From Gadus chalcogrammus (Eukaryota; Chordata; Actinopteri; Gadiformes; Gadidae): a stretch of 64,000 nt of DNA. A program made the translations under genes and the position numbers. Each line of letters opens with the position of its first letter. The first letter of the stretch is position 1. The stretch is from the NCBI RefSeq assembly GCF_026213295.1, contig NC_079426.1, positions 28,065,102 through 28,129,101 on the forward strand, read 5' to 3'. Below, one piece after another: positions 11,003 through 22,014 of this stretch. The notes beneath the pieces are model-generated. The model did no database searches. It was given only the letters and a program-made list of their open reading frames with translations, and was not told the DNA's origin.

Positions 11003-12881
11003 ATCCCCCCTTTGATTATTTATAATCACAAATTATGCAACCTTTAGGATTAAAATGATCACTTAATCACAACATGCATATGTTCATAATCTACTATGTC
11101 CGACCATGGCCTCCAAGTACAGATATTTATACCACCGTTTGCTTTTACAGAAGGTTGCATAAAATCTCCTAACATCACAATCAAGTCATCTGTTTCCATA
11201 TATTCAAAGGTCATAAAAACAGAAAAAAAAAACTAAAACAAAGAAACAAGGCTACCTTTTAAAAACATTTCTAAACAAAAATATTCTTATTTGATGTGTC
11301 CTTAATGCTGCTTCCGTGATACAAACACATGAGTAGTTGGCAAGCACTTAATGTTTACTACTCTAAAATATTAATTGTCAATCCAGTCAGCATTAATAAC
11401 ACACAGTACAACCCAACATTTAAACGGTATTCCTCTTCTCTTTCCCATTGTCCTTCATGATGTCTCTGAGGGACCTACATGGGGTTTGTTTAATTTTTTT
11501 TTTTTAGTAATTATTTCCTTTGGTTTGCTTTGGTATACCCAAGGTTGTTGTTGTGGGCTCCCCATCCCCCCTCTTGACGCATGATTCTCCCATGTGTCAA
11601 TTTACCATAATAAGGGAAAGCCCAGGCCTGTAAGCATGGCTTGCTGTTGCGAGCGCACCAAAAACCTTCTACTTTAATTCTGAAAAACATTGTAGCATAC
11701 ATCATGGTTATGCTTTTTGGGGTTCAATTTTAACGTTTTGTGCCTTAATGAATTCAACCGCTGCCGTACATTAGAACTCTGTCTAACACATTTCTTTAAC
11801 CTTCAACTTTTCTACTTGTCTATGTTTCTTCAAAACACTTTTCCTGATGACTTTCAAACCTTTCAGATGTAAGAAATTATCACACAATTTATACACAGGC
11901 CTAGTTACACATTAGATCTTTCTCTTGTAATATGTGTGAATGCCGTGTCTAGTGCGATACTTTACATCCGCCTGGACACTGATCTTCTCTCCATCCGCCT
12001 GGACACGCCTCCACCTCTCTCTCTCTGCTTTCTGCCTCTCATTTGCATCACGGGCTGTCCTTTGAAGTGCCTGTCCCCACGTCTCTCCCGTCTCTGAGAC
12101 CCTCCTTTGTCTCTTTGTTCAGGCCACTTCAATGTGGCTACACAGGCACCATGGAGGCCACCACTCTGGTGCTTTGGTCCTGCTGGACTGTCTCCTTGTG
12201 TCGTCCAGCAGACCGTTCCGTAGCTCTTCAGGTGGGCCTCCCATGGTCTGTAACTTCATAAAGTCTGATGCAGAGGAGTTGGGACGTGGGGTATTTGCAC
12301 TGTATTGGGCCACTGGTCGGGCTGAAAGCAGGAGGAGGAGGAGCGTTGTCCAGGTCCGGATCTATTTGAACAAAACTCGATGCAGATGGGTTATCTTTCT
12401 CCCCACCCCTTTCCTTATCTTGTCTTGCCTTACGTTCTTATCTATCTCTTCTCCTTCCATAACACATACTTCTTCCAATCTCTCTCATACGTTCATTAAT
12501 TCACCTTGTTTCCATTTTGGCCATAAAACATTAAAAAATATATCATAATATAAAAATCTGCATTTTCAATATTAGGCAATACACTTCTGTTGTCAGTCGG
12601 GGGTCAGTCGGGGTTAGTCTGGGTCAGTTGGGGTCATGTCATGGCTGTGTGATATGGTTGACCATTAAATTGGTTGTGATAGATTGTAATAATCGAGTAT
12701 CCACTGTCTACAATAGCCCTTTGTTTAAAATAACCATATCTAATATTTAATTTAGCTGATTAGCTCGCTTAAGGCTGGTGAGAACCATACAACAATAATT
12801 TGGATGTGGTGCTTGTGTGCGTTGTGTTTGTGTTATGGTGCTCATACCTCCTCCTTGGACCTGTCCTGCTCCGGCGTCCCG
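11003..12881 (-). other. ERV-B internal region without recognisable pol or env
   Basis: No RT, integrase or env motif on the minus strand. A short block at about 12320-12370 echoes sequence within gag at about 13590-13640: both encode Asp-Pro-Asp-Leu-Asp on the minus strand. A second, diverged gag segment or an internal duplication may therefore be present. Directly after the gag stop (TGA at 12882-12884) the same frame stays open for about 40 codons on the minus strand, but no protease motif is visible. Confidence 0.4.
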
Positions 12882-13772
12882 TCAATGCGAATGCCCCCTT
12901 CCATCTTTGCCTCTCTCTTTTTCCTTGGGACAGTCTTTGATCCAATGATTCTTGGCTCCACAATAATGACAGTTCCATCGTCCGGCGTTCTCCTTTCTCT
13001 TTTCTTTCGGCCGGTCGCCTCTTTGGTCTCTGTTGCGACGGGTGGGCTTAGGATTCTCCAGGGCCTCCAGTTGGGCGAGCTGGAGCTTCTTGGCTTCGTC
13101 CCTCCCGGGCATGTCGCCTTGGCTGTACGTACAGAGTTGGCGAACTTCGCTGATGGAGGCCTTGTGTTGTTGGACCAACTCTTGAAGGGCTGTGGCGAAG
13201 GCAGCCCCTCCCACTGCAGATGGGTCTGGGAGCCATTCCGCTATGTCCTTAATGTCACTGGGTCTCCATGCACGGAAAACGTATGCTGGACTGCCATCCT
13301 GGGGGTTCAGTACTTCGATCATGGGGAATTGTCCGTCCATCACGTCCCCATGTTGAGTAGTTTGGGAGAACGCCATTCCCTGGTTTCTCAAGCGGCTGGC
13401 GACGGGTTCCCGCTTGGTCGGTGTGGCCGTCGCCTGCTGGAATGATTGTGGAGCATTCCCCTGGCTACGAGTTGCAGGCCTATCTTCTCTCGCGCTACGA
13501 GCGGGGGCTTTCTCCTCTTCTTCGGGGTCAGGGTAGAGATTGTCCGATGAAGCGGCTTTGTGGGCGTTGTCATACGGGGGAGGAGAAGGGGGATTCGCAC
13601 GCGGTCCACCGGTGCAGTCCAGGTCCGGGTCTATATTTCGGGTGACATTGAGATTAAAAATCCCTACACTCTCTACGCTCTCTGTCCCTGGCTGATTTTT
13701 TTTCCTATCCTGGCCCTCTCTTTCCCACAAATAAAATGCACACCAACATAGTTTGGAACTTTTCTTTTTCAT
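12882..13772 (-). pseudogene. ERV-B gag (matrix end to nucleocapsid)
   Basis: A 296-codon open frame. In order: an acidic/proline region with a PPPY late-domain motif (about residues 66-69), which recruits NEDD4-type ligases for budding; a capsid-like segment (FPMIEVLNPQDGSPAYVFRAW, then a helical stretch); a basic linker; and one zinc knuckle, CHYCGAKNHWIKDC. This order is that of gammaretroviral Gag. The capsid is shorter than the usual roughly 250 residues, and the N-terminal matrix with its myristoylation Met-Gly is missing. It is a deleted copy rather than a full Gag. Confidence 0.75.
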
Positions 13773-14515
13773 TTATGACTCCTACAATCGTTTCTCTAAC
13801 TCCTGTAATCGTTTAAAAGCTAAAACTCCCCATTTCAGGAAAACCCAGTTTGCACCAATATTTTAAACCCTCCAGAGCCGCTTCACCGTGCTTCTCCAAC
13901 ATCACCTTCGCAGGTCCCGTTATCTCTGTTTTTCCAGATTTGTTCCCCATATTTTAGATCCTTTTACACTAGTTATTATTTAACGAATTATCTAATATCG
14001 CCGAAACCTCCTTGTTACTACACACATATACATATATTTATTAATGAATACCTATTATTATTATTTATATATATATATAACACCAACCGCGCTTCAACGG
14101 TTTTCCCTTTACCGTCCCTGACAGACCCTAGCTGCCCTTTCTGTTACCTATATAGCCATATATATTGACGGAAGCGAAACGGAGCTACCGCATGTTCCTA
14201 TAACAGAGTTTCTTTGAACGAGGCCTAAGTTCAGATATAAGTTTACGTTTACCGAAACATTTATATACCGTTCCTGTAACGGATTTTATTTTGAAGCTTT
14301 AACAGTATTGTGATCTCACCTGCTCGAATTATTTTTTCCTTTGGATACCGTACTGAAGAACCACTAGTTTATCCCCACAGGCACCCTTTCCTCGACCTCT
14401 GGCCATAAAACAGTCTGGTTACAGTCACCTGGAGGCGAAGTAGAGCTTTGGGACTGAGAACGAATCTTCAGACCTGTATTGGAAGCTGATATTTCGTAGA
14501 ATCTTCAGGTTAGAT
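13773..14515 (-). other. ERV-B leader between primer site and gag
   Basis: No ORF with homology. By position this is the 5' untranslated/packaging region, possibly including decayed matrix sequence. Confidence 0.4.
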
Positions 14516-14533
14516 ATCCCGGACGAGCCCCCA
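14516..14533 (-). promoter_or_regulatory. ERV-B primer binding site, tRNA-Pro
   Basis: On the minus strand the sequence two bases after the LTR end reads TGGGGGCTCGTCCGGGAT. From established knowledge this is the tRNA-Pro primer site of murine leukaemia-type gammaretroviruses. It fixes the provirus orientation and its affinity. Confidence 0.9.
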
Positions 14534-14535
14534 AC

Positions 14536-15187
14536 TGTCGTGGCAATTTCTGTATCAGATATTGCGTCTAAGCAGATGAGATATTTAGATGCAAAAAGCA
14601 CACAATACTGTTGACAATTAGTGGTTATATATATTTGTAATAAAAGTACGAACAAAGATACATCACAACATGCATCAACAAACAACATAACAGGCATACA
14701 TTACAATAATCTGAGGCCTCAGATGGGAGCTTCTCTTTGCGTGTTACTTCATACTCAAGGTACGCTGGGGAGAAGTCCACTGAGTGTTTGAAAGTAATGA
14801 GTTCTTATTGGCTCGGGTTGGCATCTGGAGGGGGTGTCCCCCCCATAAAACCAACAGCCTTTGTTTACCAGATGGTAATCTTTTCTATTGAAGCCCCCCC
14901 CCGATGTCATTTGAGGGGTCGGCGGCCGTGAGTGACCTTCTGGTCTCGTTGACGTTAGCCAGGGGGTTGAGGACATCAAAGCATTACGATTGGCTGATTT
15001 ACAACACACGAAAACATAGGAAGAGGAAGACAATAAAAAACGCATCACACGACCCTAGAAGGTTCACACTTTAAATGACCCAAAAGGAGAGTAGAAGGCA
15101 GGCAAAACATGCATCACACAAAATAGTAACACAACTTAAGTTCATAGATAGACCAAAAACGTAACAACATGTAGATTTTCCATCACA
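14536..15187 (-). repeat. ERV-B 5' LTR
   Basis: The second copy of the 650-bp LTR, positioned 5' in the minus orientation next to the primer site. It ends at the duplicated CCTG, after which the hAT exon resumes. Confidence 0.9.
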
Positions 15188-17641
15188 CCTGCAACACCTT
15201 TGTTGAAGTCATAGCCTCATGCTTCATTGAGGACCTCAAGGAGGAGTTGCAAGCAGCCAGGTTCTTCTCCGTCATGTCTGACTCCTCAGTTGACCGTTCG
15301 GTTAAGGACCAGGAGATGATCTACTGCACCTACCTCGTGGATGGCAAACCAGTGAACCGGTTTATCCAGATTGTTACCCTGGATCACGCCCATAGCCAGG
15401 GCATTTTGGATGCCATTCTGAAAGGGCTGAAAGTGGTAGGTTGTTTTGTTTACTTTTGATGAATGAAAGAATGCATGCCTCTATTGTATTCATATTATAA
15501 CCTAATGTAATGATGCTAAGTCTTTTAAAAATTCCAACTTTATCTCCAAGGTTGGGGTTCAAGAGGAGGACCTGAAGCTGCGTCTTGTGGGGTTTGGATG
15601 TGATGGCGCTTCCATAATGCTGGGAGTGAACAACGGAGTCGCAGCCCGACTAAAGCACCTGTGCCCCTCCCTAGTGGCGATATGGTGCGTCGCTCATCGG
15701 CTGGAGCTGACTGCGCTCGACTGTTTGAAACAGCTTGCCAAGCTGAAGGAACTAAACGAGCTGCTACGTATCATCCACAAACATTACACAGTCTCTTCTA
15801 AGGCGTCACGGGAGCTGGAAGAGATCAGCAGGGCGGTGGAGGTCTCCATTCTCAGGCCAGGGAACACCGAAGGTATTAATATGATAAAGATCTGTTTGTT
15901 ATATTTTATTCTTAATTGAGACAGTGTATTTTAATAGGAGACAGTGCACATTAATGAACATTACTGTAAGATTTGTAAATATGCCGGTTCAGACAGCCAG
16001 GGGGGCTAGTTTTCAACCGTAGTCTAAGGCAGATGTCATGAGCACTAAAAATAAATAACAGCATAAAATAATATCAATGTTGATGATAATGATGAATTAA
16101 AACCAAAGTGAAACTGAATGTCTAATCTCTGCTGTCTGATTGCAGGTACCCGCTGGCTACCACACACATCGCATGCCCTGGAGGTCCTCATGAGGAACTA
16201 CAAGCCTCTGCTTGTACACTTTGAGAACCACGCCAGTGATCCCCATGACAGGGAAGTGAGTGCAGCCATGAAGGGGAGGGCAAAGCTTATGCTGAAGTCT
16301 CTGAAGAAGTATAGCACACTCCTCTTCATCCACCTCATGCTGGATATACTTCACGAACTGAAGCAGCTCAGCCTCTTGTTTCAGAAAGACGGCCTCACAC
16401 TCCAGATGGTCTCGGATGGGCTGCAGACTACATGCATGTTTTTTGTAGCTATGCAGGTGAGGAACAATGTTCCCTTATTTTACATTATTGCATATTAAAT
16501 TTAGGCTGTAACAGCTAAAAGTCAGAGTTGTATGATTGAATTGTGGTTTTTGGTGATGAAATTATTATAAATGTTTGTTCATGTAATGCAGACAAACCCA
16601 GGCCCAAGGCTGCAGCGGTTCCTGACCGAAGTTGGGACTGGATCCAACTGGCAAGGGGTTGAGATCAACAGGACCAGCACCGATGATGACATCTTTAACA
16701 AAATCAAGCTTCGCCTCACCAACGGCTTCTGTGAGTTTGTGTCAGAGCGTTACGAGAGTCTCGAGACTGGCATTCTGAAAGCGGTTTCGACACTATTCGA
16801 CTTATCCAGCTGGCCAGAAGACACCACCGCCCTGGCTACATTTGGCACAGATGAATTAAATGTCATCATGGAGCATTTCCGCCCAGTCCTGGAGCCATGC
16901 AAGGACTTTGTATCTGAGGATGCAGCAAGGCGAGAGTGGCTTGACCTCAAGATCCTGGTTGTCCGTCGCTACAGGCATCTCGATTCCCAGGTGAGTGATC
17001 CTCCAGGGGTTTCCTCCCCACTAACAGCAACATTGTACTTAAATAGCACATTTCCTACAAGTAGATTGCAGCACAGTGTGCTGAGGTCCACAAAGAATCC
17101 CCGAATAAAAACATGCAGGATGAACAGACCTTCAACCCATTTTCTCAGGTGCTGTGGCAGAGGCTGATCCAGGGTGCCATTGGAAGAGCCGGTCAGTTCC
17201 AGCACATGCAGGTGGTAGCAGAGATCAGCCTGGTCCTCCCCATGAGCAGCTCCTGCTGCGAGCGTGGTTTCTCGTGCATGAAACGGGTGAAGTCGGACTG
17301 GAGGTCTCGCCTGGCAAATGACACTCTGACCAGCCTCATGCTAATCTCAATGCATGGCCCTCCTCTGGACGAGTACAACTCAATAAAGACAGTCACTAAA
17401 TGGTGGAGTACTGGCAGAAGGTCACGTTGACCACAGTTCTGCGACTGAGGGTGCTTGTCATCTACAAATAAATTACTATTTCCTCAACATAATGTTTTGT
17501 GTTTTCATTATATTATCAGTGAGTAACAACTGAAACTGTAAAAAAGATTTATGGGAAAATTCGGGACGATTCGGGACGGTTCAAAATGTTTTTCGGGACG
17601 GTTCCGGGACGGTGGTGAAACAAAGTTAATTTTAATCCCTG

Positions 17642-19365
17642 GAGACCACGCTACGGGACCCGGCTGCGAGCACGGCTCTGGCAGCAGAGGTGGCACGTCT
17701 CTTAGTGAAGGGGGCCATCACTGTCGTTCCCCCCCACGAGTCTCACCTAGGGTTTTATTCCCGCTACTTCCTGGTTTCCAAGAAGTCAGGGGGAAAGAGA
17801 CCTATTCTGGATCTTTGCGTGTTCAACAGATTCGTTGCCACGAGGAAGTTCAGAATGCTCACTGTCGGAGCGTTGTTCCGGTGTGTGAGAGAGGGCGATT
17901 GGTTCACATCCCTGGATCTCAAGGATGCTTACTTCCACGTCCCTGTTCGGCAGGCGCAGAGGAAGTTTCTCCACTTTGCCTTTATGTGGATGGCGTACGA
18001 GTACTCCCTGGCTCCGCGCGCCTTCTCGAAGTGTGTGGAGACGGCGTTGGAACCGCTCAGGCGTCAGGGAAAGAGGATTCTCTTCTACCTAGACGACCTG
18101 CTTATTCTGAGCAACTCAGAAGAGACCGCGAGAAGGGACACCATGTTGGTGATAAACCATCTCTCCCTCCTGGGTTTTGCCATCAACTGGGAGAAGAGCT
18201 CCCCGCTCCCCAGCCGGCAGACAGTCTACTTGGGGCTTTGCCTAGACTAAGCCCCCATGACTGCGATGCTTTCGCCTCCTCGGCGAGACGCCATCCTGTC
18301 GGCGCTCTCCCGTTTTCGCGTTCGCAGAAACGTGACCGCACTGTCCACCATGCGCCTGTTAGGGCTGATGGCAGCTGCCCACCCCGTGGTCCCCCTGGGT
18401 CCGCTTTTTATGCGCAGACTCCAGCGGTGGTTTGCTCGCCAACGGTTGGACCCCAGGCGACACAAGCTCAGGGTGCTCCTCGTTCCCCGTTCGGTGTCGC
18501 CAGACCTGGAATATTGGAAAATACCCTCCGCCCTTCTCAGGGGTGTTCCCCTGGGCAGGGTGGCGTCCTACGTAGTGATCTTCACGGACGCCTCGTTGAC
18601 GGGTTGGGGAGGAACCTGCCTCTCTCACTCGGTCGGAGACGAGTGGCGCACGCCCCCTACAGCACACATAAATGTGTTGGAGCTTGACGCTGTGAGGAAA
18701 GTGCTGTTGCATTTCTTTCACCTGGTGCGCGGCCGCCACGTTCTGATCAGGAAAGACAGCATGTCGGCGGCGGCGTATATCAACAGACAGGGGGGAGTCC
18801 GCTCCCCTGCTCTCCACCGAAAGGCGGTCGAGCTCTGGCTTTGGGCTCATCAGTATCTCCTCAGTCTGAGAGCCCTGCATATCGCGGGCGCCCAGAACTT
18901 GCGGACCTCACGTCTCGAGGCGGTCTCCGCCGAGACGAGTGGCGGTTACATCCCGACATTGTCAGACTGATCTGGCAGAGGTTCGGGATGGCGCAGGTGG
19001 ACCTCTTCGCGTCCAGGGAGAACACGCACTGCAGGTGGTGGTTCTCCCTCAGCCCTCGGGATCTTCCCCCGTTGGGGGTAGATGCGTTGGCACACACACC
19101 TTGGCCGCGGGCTCTCTTGTATGCGTTTCCCCCGCTCCAGCTGATCCTTCCTCTTCTGGAACGGGTCAGACAGGAGAAACTGTCCCTGATATTAGTGGCC
19201 CCGGAGAACCGTTCAGCTCTGTGGTTTCCAGAGCTGGCCGCGCTCTCGCGGTCGGCGCCGTGGCCAGTACCGTTCAGGCCGGATGCGCTTTCACAGGCCC
19301 ACGGGACGGTGCACCACCCGCCCGATGTCTCGGGACGGCTGTTGGTTTGGCTCCTGAGAGGTTGA
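17642..19365 (+). pseudogene. DIRS reverse transcriptase / RNase H, C-terminal fragment
   Basis: Resumes directly after the hAT. RT motifs in order: FYSRYFLVSKKSGGKRPILD (about 17757-17815), SLDLKDAYFHV (about 17909), the catalytic YLDD (about 18087-18101) and LGF..NWEKS. An in-frame TAA at 18248-18250 stops the protein. The same frame continues into RNase H (IFTDASLTGWGG; LELDAV; KDSMSAAAYINRQGG). A one-base shift near 18893 moves it to the frame of the DIRS segment ADLTSRGG...VDLFASRENTHC. It copies the element's RNA into DNA; this copy is dead. Confidence 0.85.
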
Positions 19366-19384
19366 TCCTGCAGGGCAAAGATTA

Positions 19385-19782
19385 GCCTGAGACGGTTATC
19401 AACACTATTCAGAGTGCTCGTGCGCCTTCTACTTCTTCCCTCTATGCGGTGAAGTGGTGCGCCTTCTCTAATTGGTGTGAGAGGAACCACGCTGTCCCAT
19501 CTCAATGCGAGGTGGGAAGTGTGCTTTCGTTTCTGCAAAACTTATTGGAAAAAGGTTTGGCCTTCTCCACTATCAAGGTCTATGCGGCAGCCATTTCGGC
19601 TGGCCATGCAGGCTGTGATGGTGGACCGATCTTCAGCCATCCACTGGTCAAGAGATTCTTGCGTGGGGCTAGACGGGTTAGGCCTGTTTTCACGCGTGCT
19701 TACACCACGCTGGGATCTCCCCATTGATTGTCCAAGGATCCTTTCAAGCCTCTTCCTCAGGCCCCTTTGGATGCCCTGTCCT
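19385..19782 (+). pseudogene. DIRS tyrosine recombinase, N-terminal part
   Basis: Begins after a stop at about 19385 with the core-binding helices of DIRS recombinases (LYAVKWCAFSNWCERN; GLAFSTIKVYAAAIS; HPLVKRFLRGARR). A stop and frame change at about 19725 precede KDPFKPLPQAPLDALSF, which ends at the TTAA where the piggyBac begins. It would integrate the circular DIRS cDNA by site-specific recombination. The segment with the first catalytic Arg is not present on either side of the insertion. Confidence 0.75.
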
Positions 19783-20052
19783 TTAACCCTTATAAGGTGT
19801 TCGGGTCTGTGGGACCCGTTTTCAGTTTTTAGCTTTATAAAAGTGATACAAATAATTATTTTTTTGAACTAAGATTCATTGGCTTTGGCTCATTTTCTGT
19901 GAGGAACATGAATCAGAAAACATTTGACCCCCCCCTGTATACCCCCCCATCACATTTATATTACACACAGGGTGTTCGGGTCCAGTGGACCCGGAGCTGT
20001 TTAAGTGTGGAAATCATAGGTTCTGTGCACCCTCATTTTCCCTGCTTCCTCT

Positions 20053-20157
<105 letters not shown>

Positions 20158-20345
20158 AGGGAGGGGGAAAGAGAGAGGGGGAAAGAGAAAAGCAGGTGAA
20201 TGGGCCCTTGGTGTGAGCACCCACAGTGTGCACCCACTGTTCCCGCACAAGGTTGCAAAATTGGAGCACCCAACACTATCAAGCTTGGGGACCTGACACT
20301 ATAAAAAAGCTCTGTCATTGTGGTTCCATACCACAACTGATGAAG

Positions 20346-20684
20346 ATGGCAAAGCAATTCTCTGTTCAGACTGCCCTACAGTTGATATTTGAAGAGACAG
20401 AGGGTTTTGATGGTGATGCAGAGGAAATAGTTTCGGAAAGTGAGGATAACATTTCAGAGTCTGACACCGAGTTTGAAGAGGAGGATGAGCATCAGCCAGC
20501 TCCGAAACGTAAAAGAGCCTCAGGACTAGCCCTTCAGCAGCCAGGACAAGCCTGCGAGCAGCAAGCCCCAGGACCATCCCATGAGCAGCCAGGACCAGCC
20601 CGCAAGCAGCCAGCCCCAGGACCATCCCGTGAGCAGCCAGGACCAGCCCGCGAGCAGCCAACCCCAGGACCAACCCGCGAGTAG
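20346..20684 (+). pseudogene. piggyBac transposase, N-terminal fragment
   Basis: ATG at 20346 opens MAKQFSVQTALQLIFEE followed by an acidic region (SESEDNISESD, then a Glu run) and a basic PKRKR. This is the N-terminal layout of PGBD4-type piggyBac transposases, where acidic and nuclear-localisation segments precede the catalytic domain. It then runs into the Gln/Pro/Ser minisatellite and stops at 20684. No DDE/D core follows, so it cannot transpose itself. Confidence 0.7.
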
Positions 20685-20897
20685 CCAGCCCGCGAGCAGC
20701 CAGCCCCAGGACCAACCCGCGAGCAGCCAGCCCCAGGAACAACCCGCAAGCAGCCAGCCCCAGGACCAACCCGCAAGCAGCCAGCCCCAGGACCATCCCG
20801 CAAGCAGCCAGCCCCAGGACCAACCCGCAAGCAGCCAGCCTCAGGAACAACCCGCAAGCAGCCAGCCCCAGGAACAACCCGCAAGCAGCCAGATGTA
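20540..20897. repeat. Minisatellite in piggyBac (about 30-bp units)
   Basis: Tandem units of the type CAGCCAGCCCCAGGACCAAC, about 30 bp with 12-30-bp variants and at least ten copies. Because unit lengths are multiples of three, long Gln/Pro/Ser or Cys/Leu/Gly ORFs arise on both strands. These are not independent genes. Confidence 0.9.
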
Positions 20898-20903
20898 GGA
20901 CCA

Positions 20904-21043
20904 GCCCGTCAGCCAAAAAGAAACGCTGTGAAGTGTGTGGACCCATGATGGACAGAAAAACACAATATACATGCAACCAGTGCAAAAAATACATATGCAA
21001 TACACACAGTGAGAATCTGCCCCTCATGTATGGTATAGTCTGA
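20904..21043 (+). pseudogene. piggyBac transposase C-terminal zinc ribbon
   Basis: A frame reading KKKRCEVCGPMMDRKTQYTC, then further Cys residues and a His (CNQCKKYIC...H) to the stop at 21041-21043. This is the Cys-rich C-terminal domain that piggyBac transposases use to bind element ends. It shows that the central transposase domain was deleted between the two ends. Confidence 0.7.
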
Positions 21044-21138
21044 TATACGTATAATGGCCGTGTTCAAAGGCTTTAATGTGTTGTTCAGACAGATGTTATT
21101 GAGTATGTTTCAATCTCTAATGATGTTGATTATTTCCC

Positions 21139-21501
21139 AGTTGTGCTATGTACGTGAATCGCTCGGCCGCGTTCCGCTCCACACAACAGTTGTTTGTGTG
21201 TTATAGCGACGCTAGCAGGGGCCGCGCTCTCTCTAAGCAGCTGTTTTCTCGCTGGGTATGTGAGGGTGTTTGCTTAGCCTACTCTCGGCAGGGCTTGGCG
21301 CCACCGTTGGGCGTTAAAGCTCACTCCACACGGAGCGTGGCCGCTTCAACGGCTCTACTCAAGGGCGTTTCGGTGGAAGACATCTGCGCGGCTGCGTCAT
21401 GGTCTTCCCCCGGCCCCTTTGTCCGTTTTTACATGTTAGACATGTCCAGGGGCTCACTCGGCAACTCTGTGCTGGAGTCCGGGACCCCTTTTACGGCTTA
21501 A
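21139..21501 (+). pseudogene. DIRS tyrosine recombinase, C-terminal part
   Basis: Catalytic C-terminal domain with the His-X-X-Arg box (KAHSTRSVA, about 21319-21345) and, after GVSVEDICAAASWSS, a Tyr in FVRFYML (about 21418-21438) as the likely nucleophile. The last codons (TPFTA) end at 21501, as in fish DIRS. It is separated from its N-terminal half by the piggyBac remnant. Confidence 0.8.
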
Positions 21502-22014
21502 GAATATAGACATGTTCTTTAAAGTGGCGTGGTTGGATTTCCTCTCGACGGCTGGCGAGTTGGACTTGATTACCAGTCTTACTCTCCCACCTTTTTTTAA
21601 ATGAAAAACAGGCTAGGGGGGTTTTCTATTGGCTCGCCAATTGTCAGGTGGTTTTGTTTGCCAGTGTGGCACTCCTGCCGTTTCTTTCAAATAAGAAACG
21701 GCCGAGAGAGACCCCTTATTGGAGAGCCGGATTCCGTAGCTCCGCCCCCGGTGGTAGCGGACCTAATGGAAACCGTGTTGCTCTGGTTTTTCTTTTCCTT
21801 TTCATGGGTTCCATGAAGCACAGATTAGAGCTGGAGTTTTTACAGACTCACTTTTTTCTCCCTTGATCATTGCCTTGCTTGATTAAGCTGTTGTGTTTTA
21901 CACTTCCTTGGCTTTTTTTAGTCTTAATGTGCTCTGGTGACTTAGGTCGTTTTGACTGGGGTCCAGCAGGAGTACATTGATCGGGCTCTGCTCGCAGCTT
22001 CACCTTAGCCCATA
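21502..22014. other. DIRS 3' non-coding region
   Basis: No gene. By position it is the internal segment between the recombinase and the inverted right terminus. Short ORFs here show no homology that I recognise. Confidence 0.5.

Larger units (their letters stand above)
10353..15187 (-). mobile_element. ERV-B, gammaretrovirus-like, deleted, minus strand
   Basis: Two direct LTRs (10353-11002 and 14536-15187, about 650 bp) flank 3.5 kb of internal sequence. A 4-bp target duplication CCTG (10349-10352 and 15188-15191) is as made by gammaretroviral integrases. On the minus strand the 5' LTR is followed by a tRNA-Pro primer site, then a gag fragment, and a polypurine tract precedes the 3' LTR. No pol or env is recognisable, so it is an internally deleted provirus sitting inside a hAT transposase exon. 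Confidence 0.9.
9102..17430 (+). pseudogene. hAT transposase, spliced, split by ERV-B
   Basis: Exons read as 9102-9233, 9901-10352 continued at 15192-15435, 15551-15872, 16146-16456, 16592-16990 and 17149-17430, all bounded by GT-AG. The N-terminus starts MLRWLKPKEQQ. Exon 2 has a BED/TTF-type zinc-binding region (WKKDYAFIEWDADAELMYCK and following Cys residues). Middle exons carry the RNase H-like core (SVMSDSSVD; GFGCDGASIMLG). The last exon has the hAT dimerisation segment (SSSCCERGFSCMKRVKSDWR). It resembles the ZNF862-like hAT group. The frame is identical on either side of ERV-B, and I see no other break, so the provirus may be the only lesion. AATAAA lies at 17467. Product: cut-and-paste transposase. 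Confidence 0.88.
8200..17641 (+). mobile_element. hAT DNA transposon (hAT-1) inserted in DIRS RT
   Basis: Terminal inverted repeats CAGGGATTAAAATTAAC at the left and GTTAATTTTAATCCCTG at the right are perfect over 17 bp. They are flanked by an 8-bp target duplication GAGACCAC (8192-8199 and 17642-17649), diagnostic of hAT. Inside is a multi-exon transposase on the plus strand. Both subterminal regions carry repeated CGGGACG-like motifs (8220-8240; 17560-17615), possible transposase binding sites. ERV-B (10353-15187) is nested inside. Without it the element is about 4.6 kb. Confidence 0.93.

Noticed and set aside
12882..12884. Gag-pro readthrough stop in ERV-B
   Set aside because: The frame stays open after TGA for about 40 codons, but no protease or readthrough pseudoknot can be recognised.
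20299..21027. 242-codon minus-strand ORF rich in Gly/Leu/Ala
   Set aside because: Reverse-strand reading of the piggyBac minisatellite. The plus strand has recognisable transposase parts.
21073..21076. TTAA as the right piggyBac border
   Set aside because: No inverted copy of the CCCTTATAAGG end adjoins it, so it was not accepted as the boundary.
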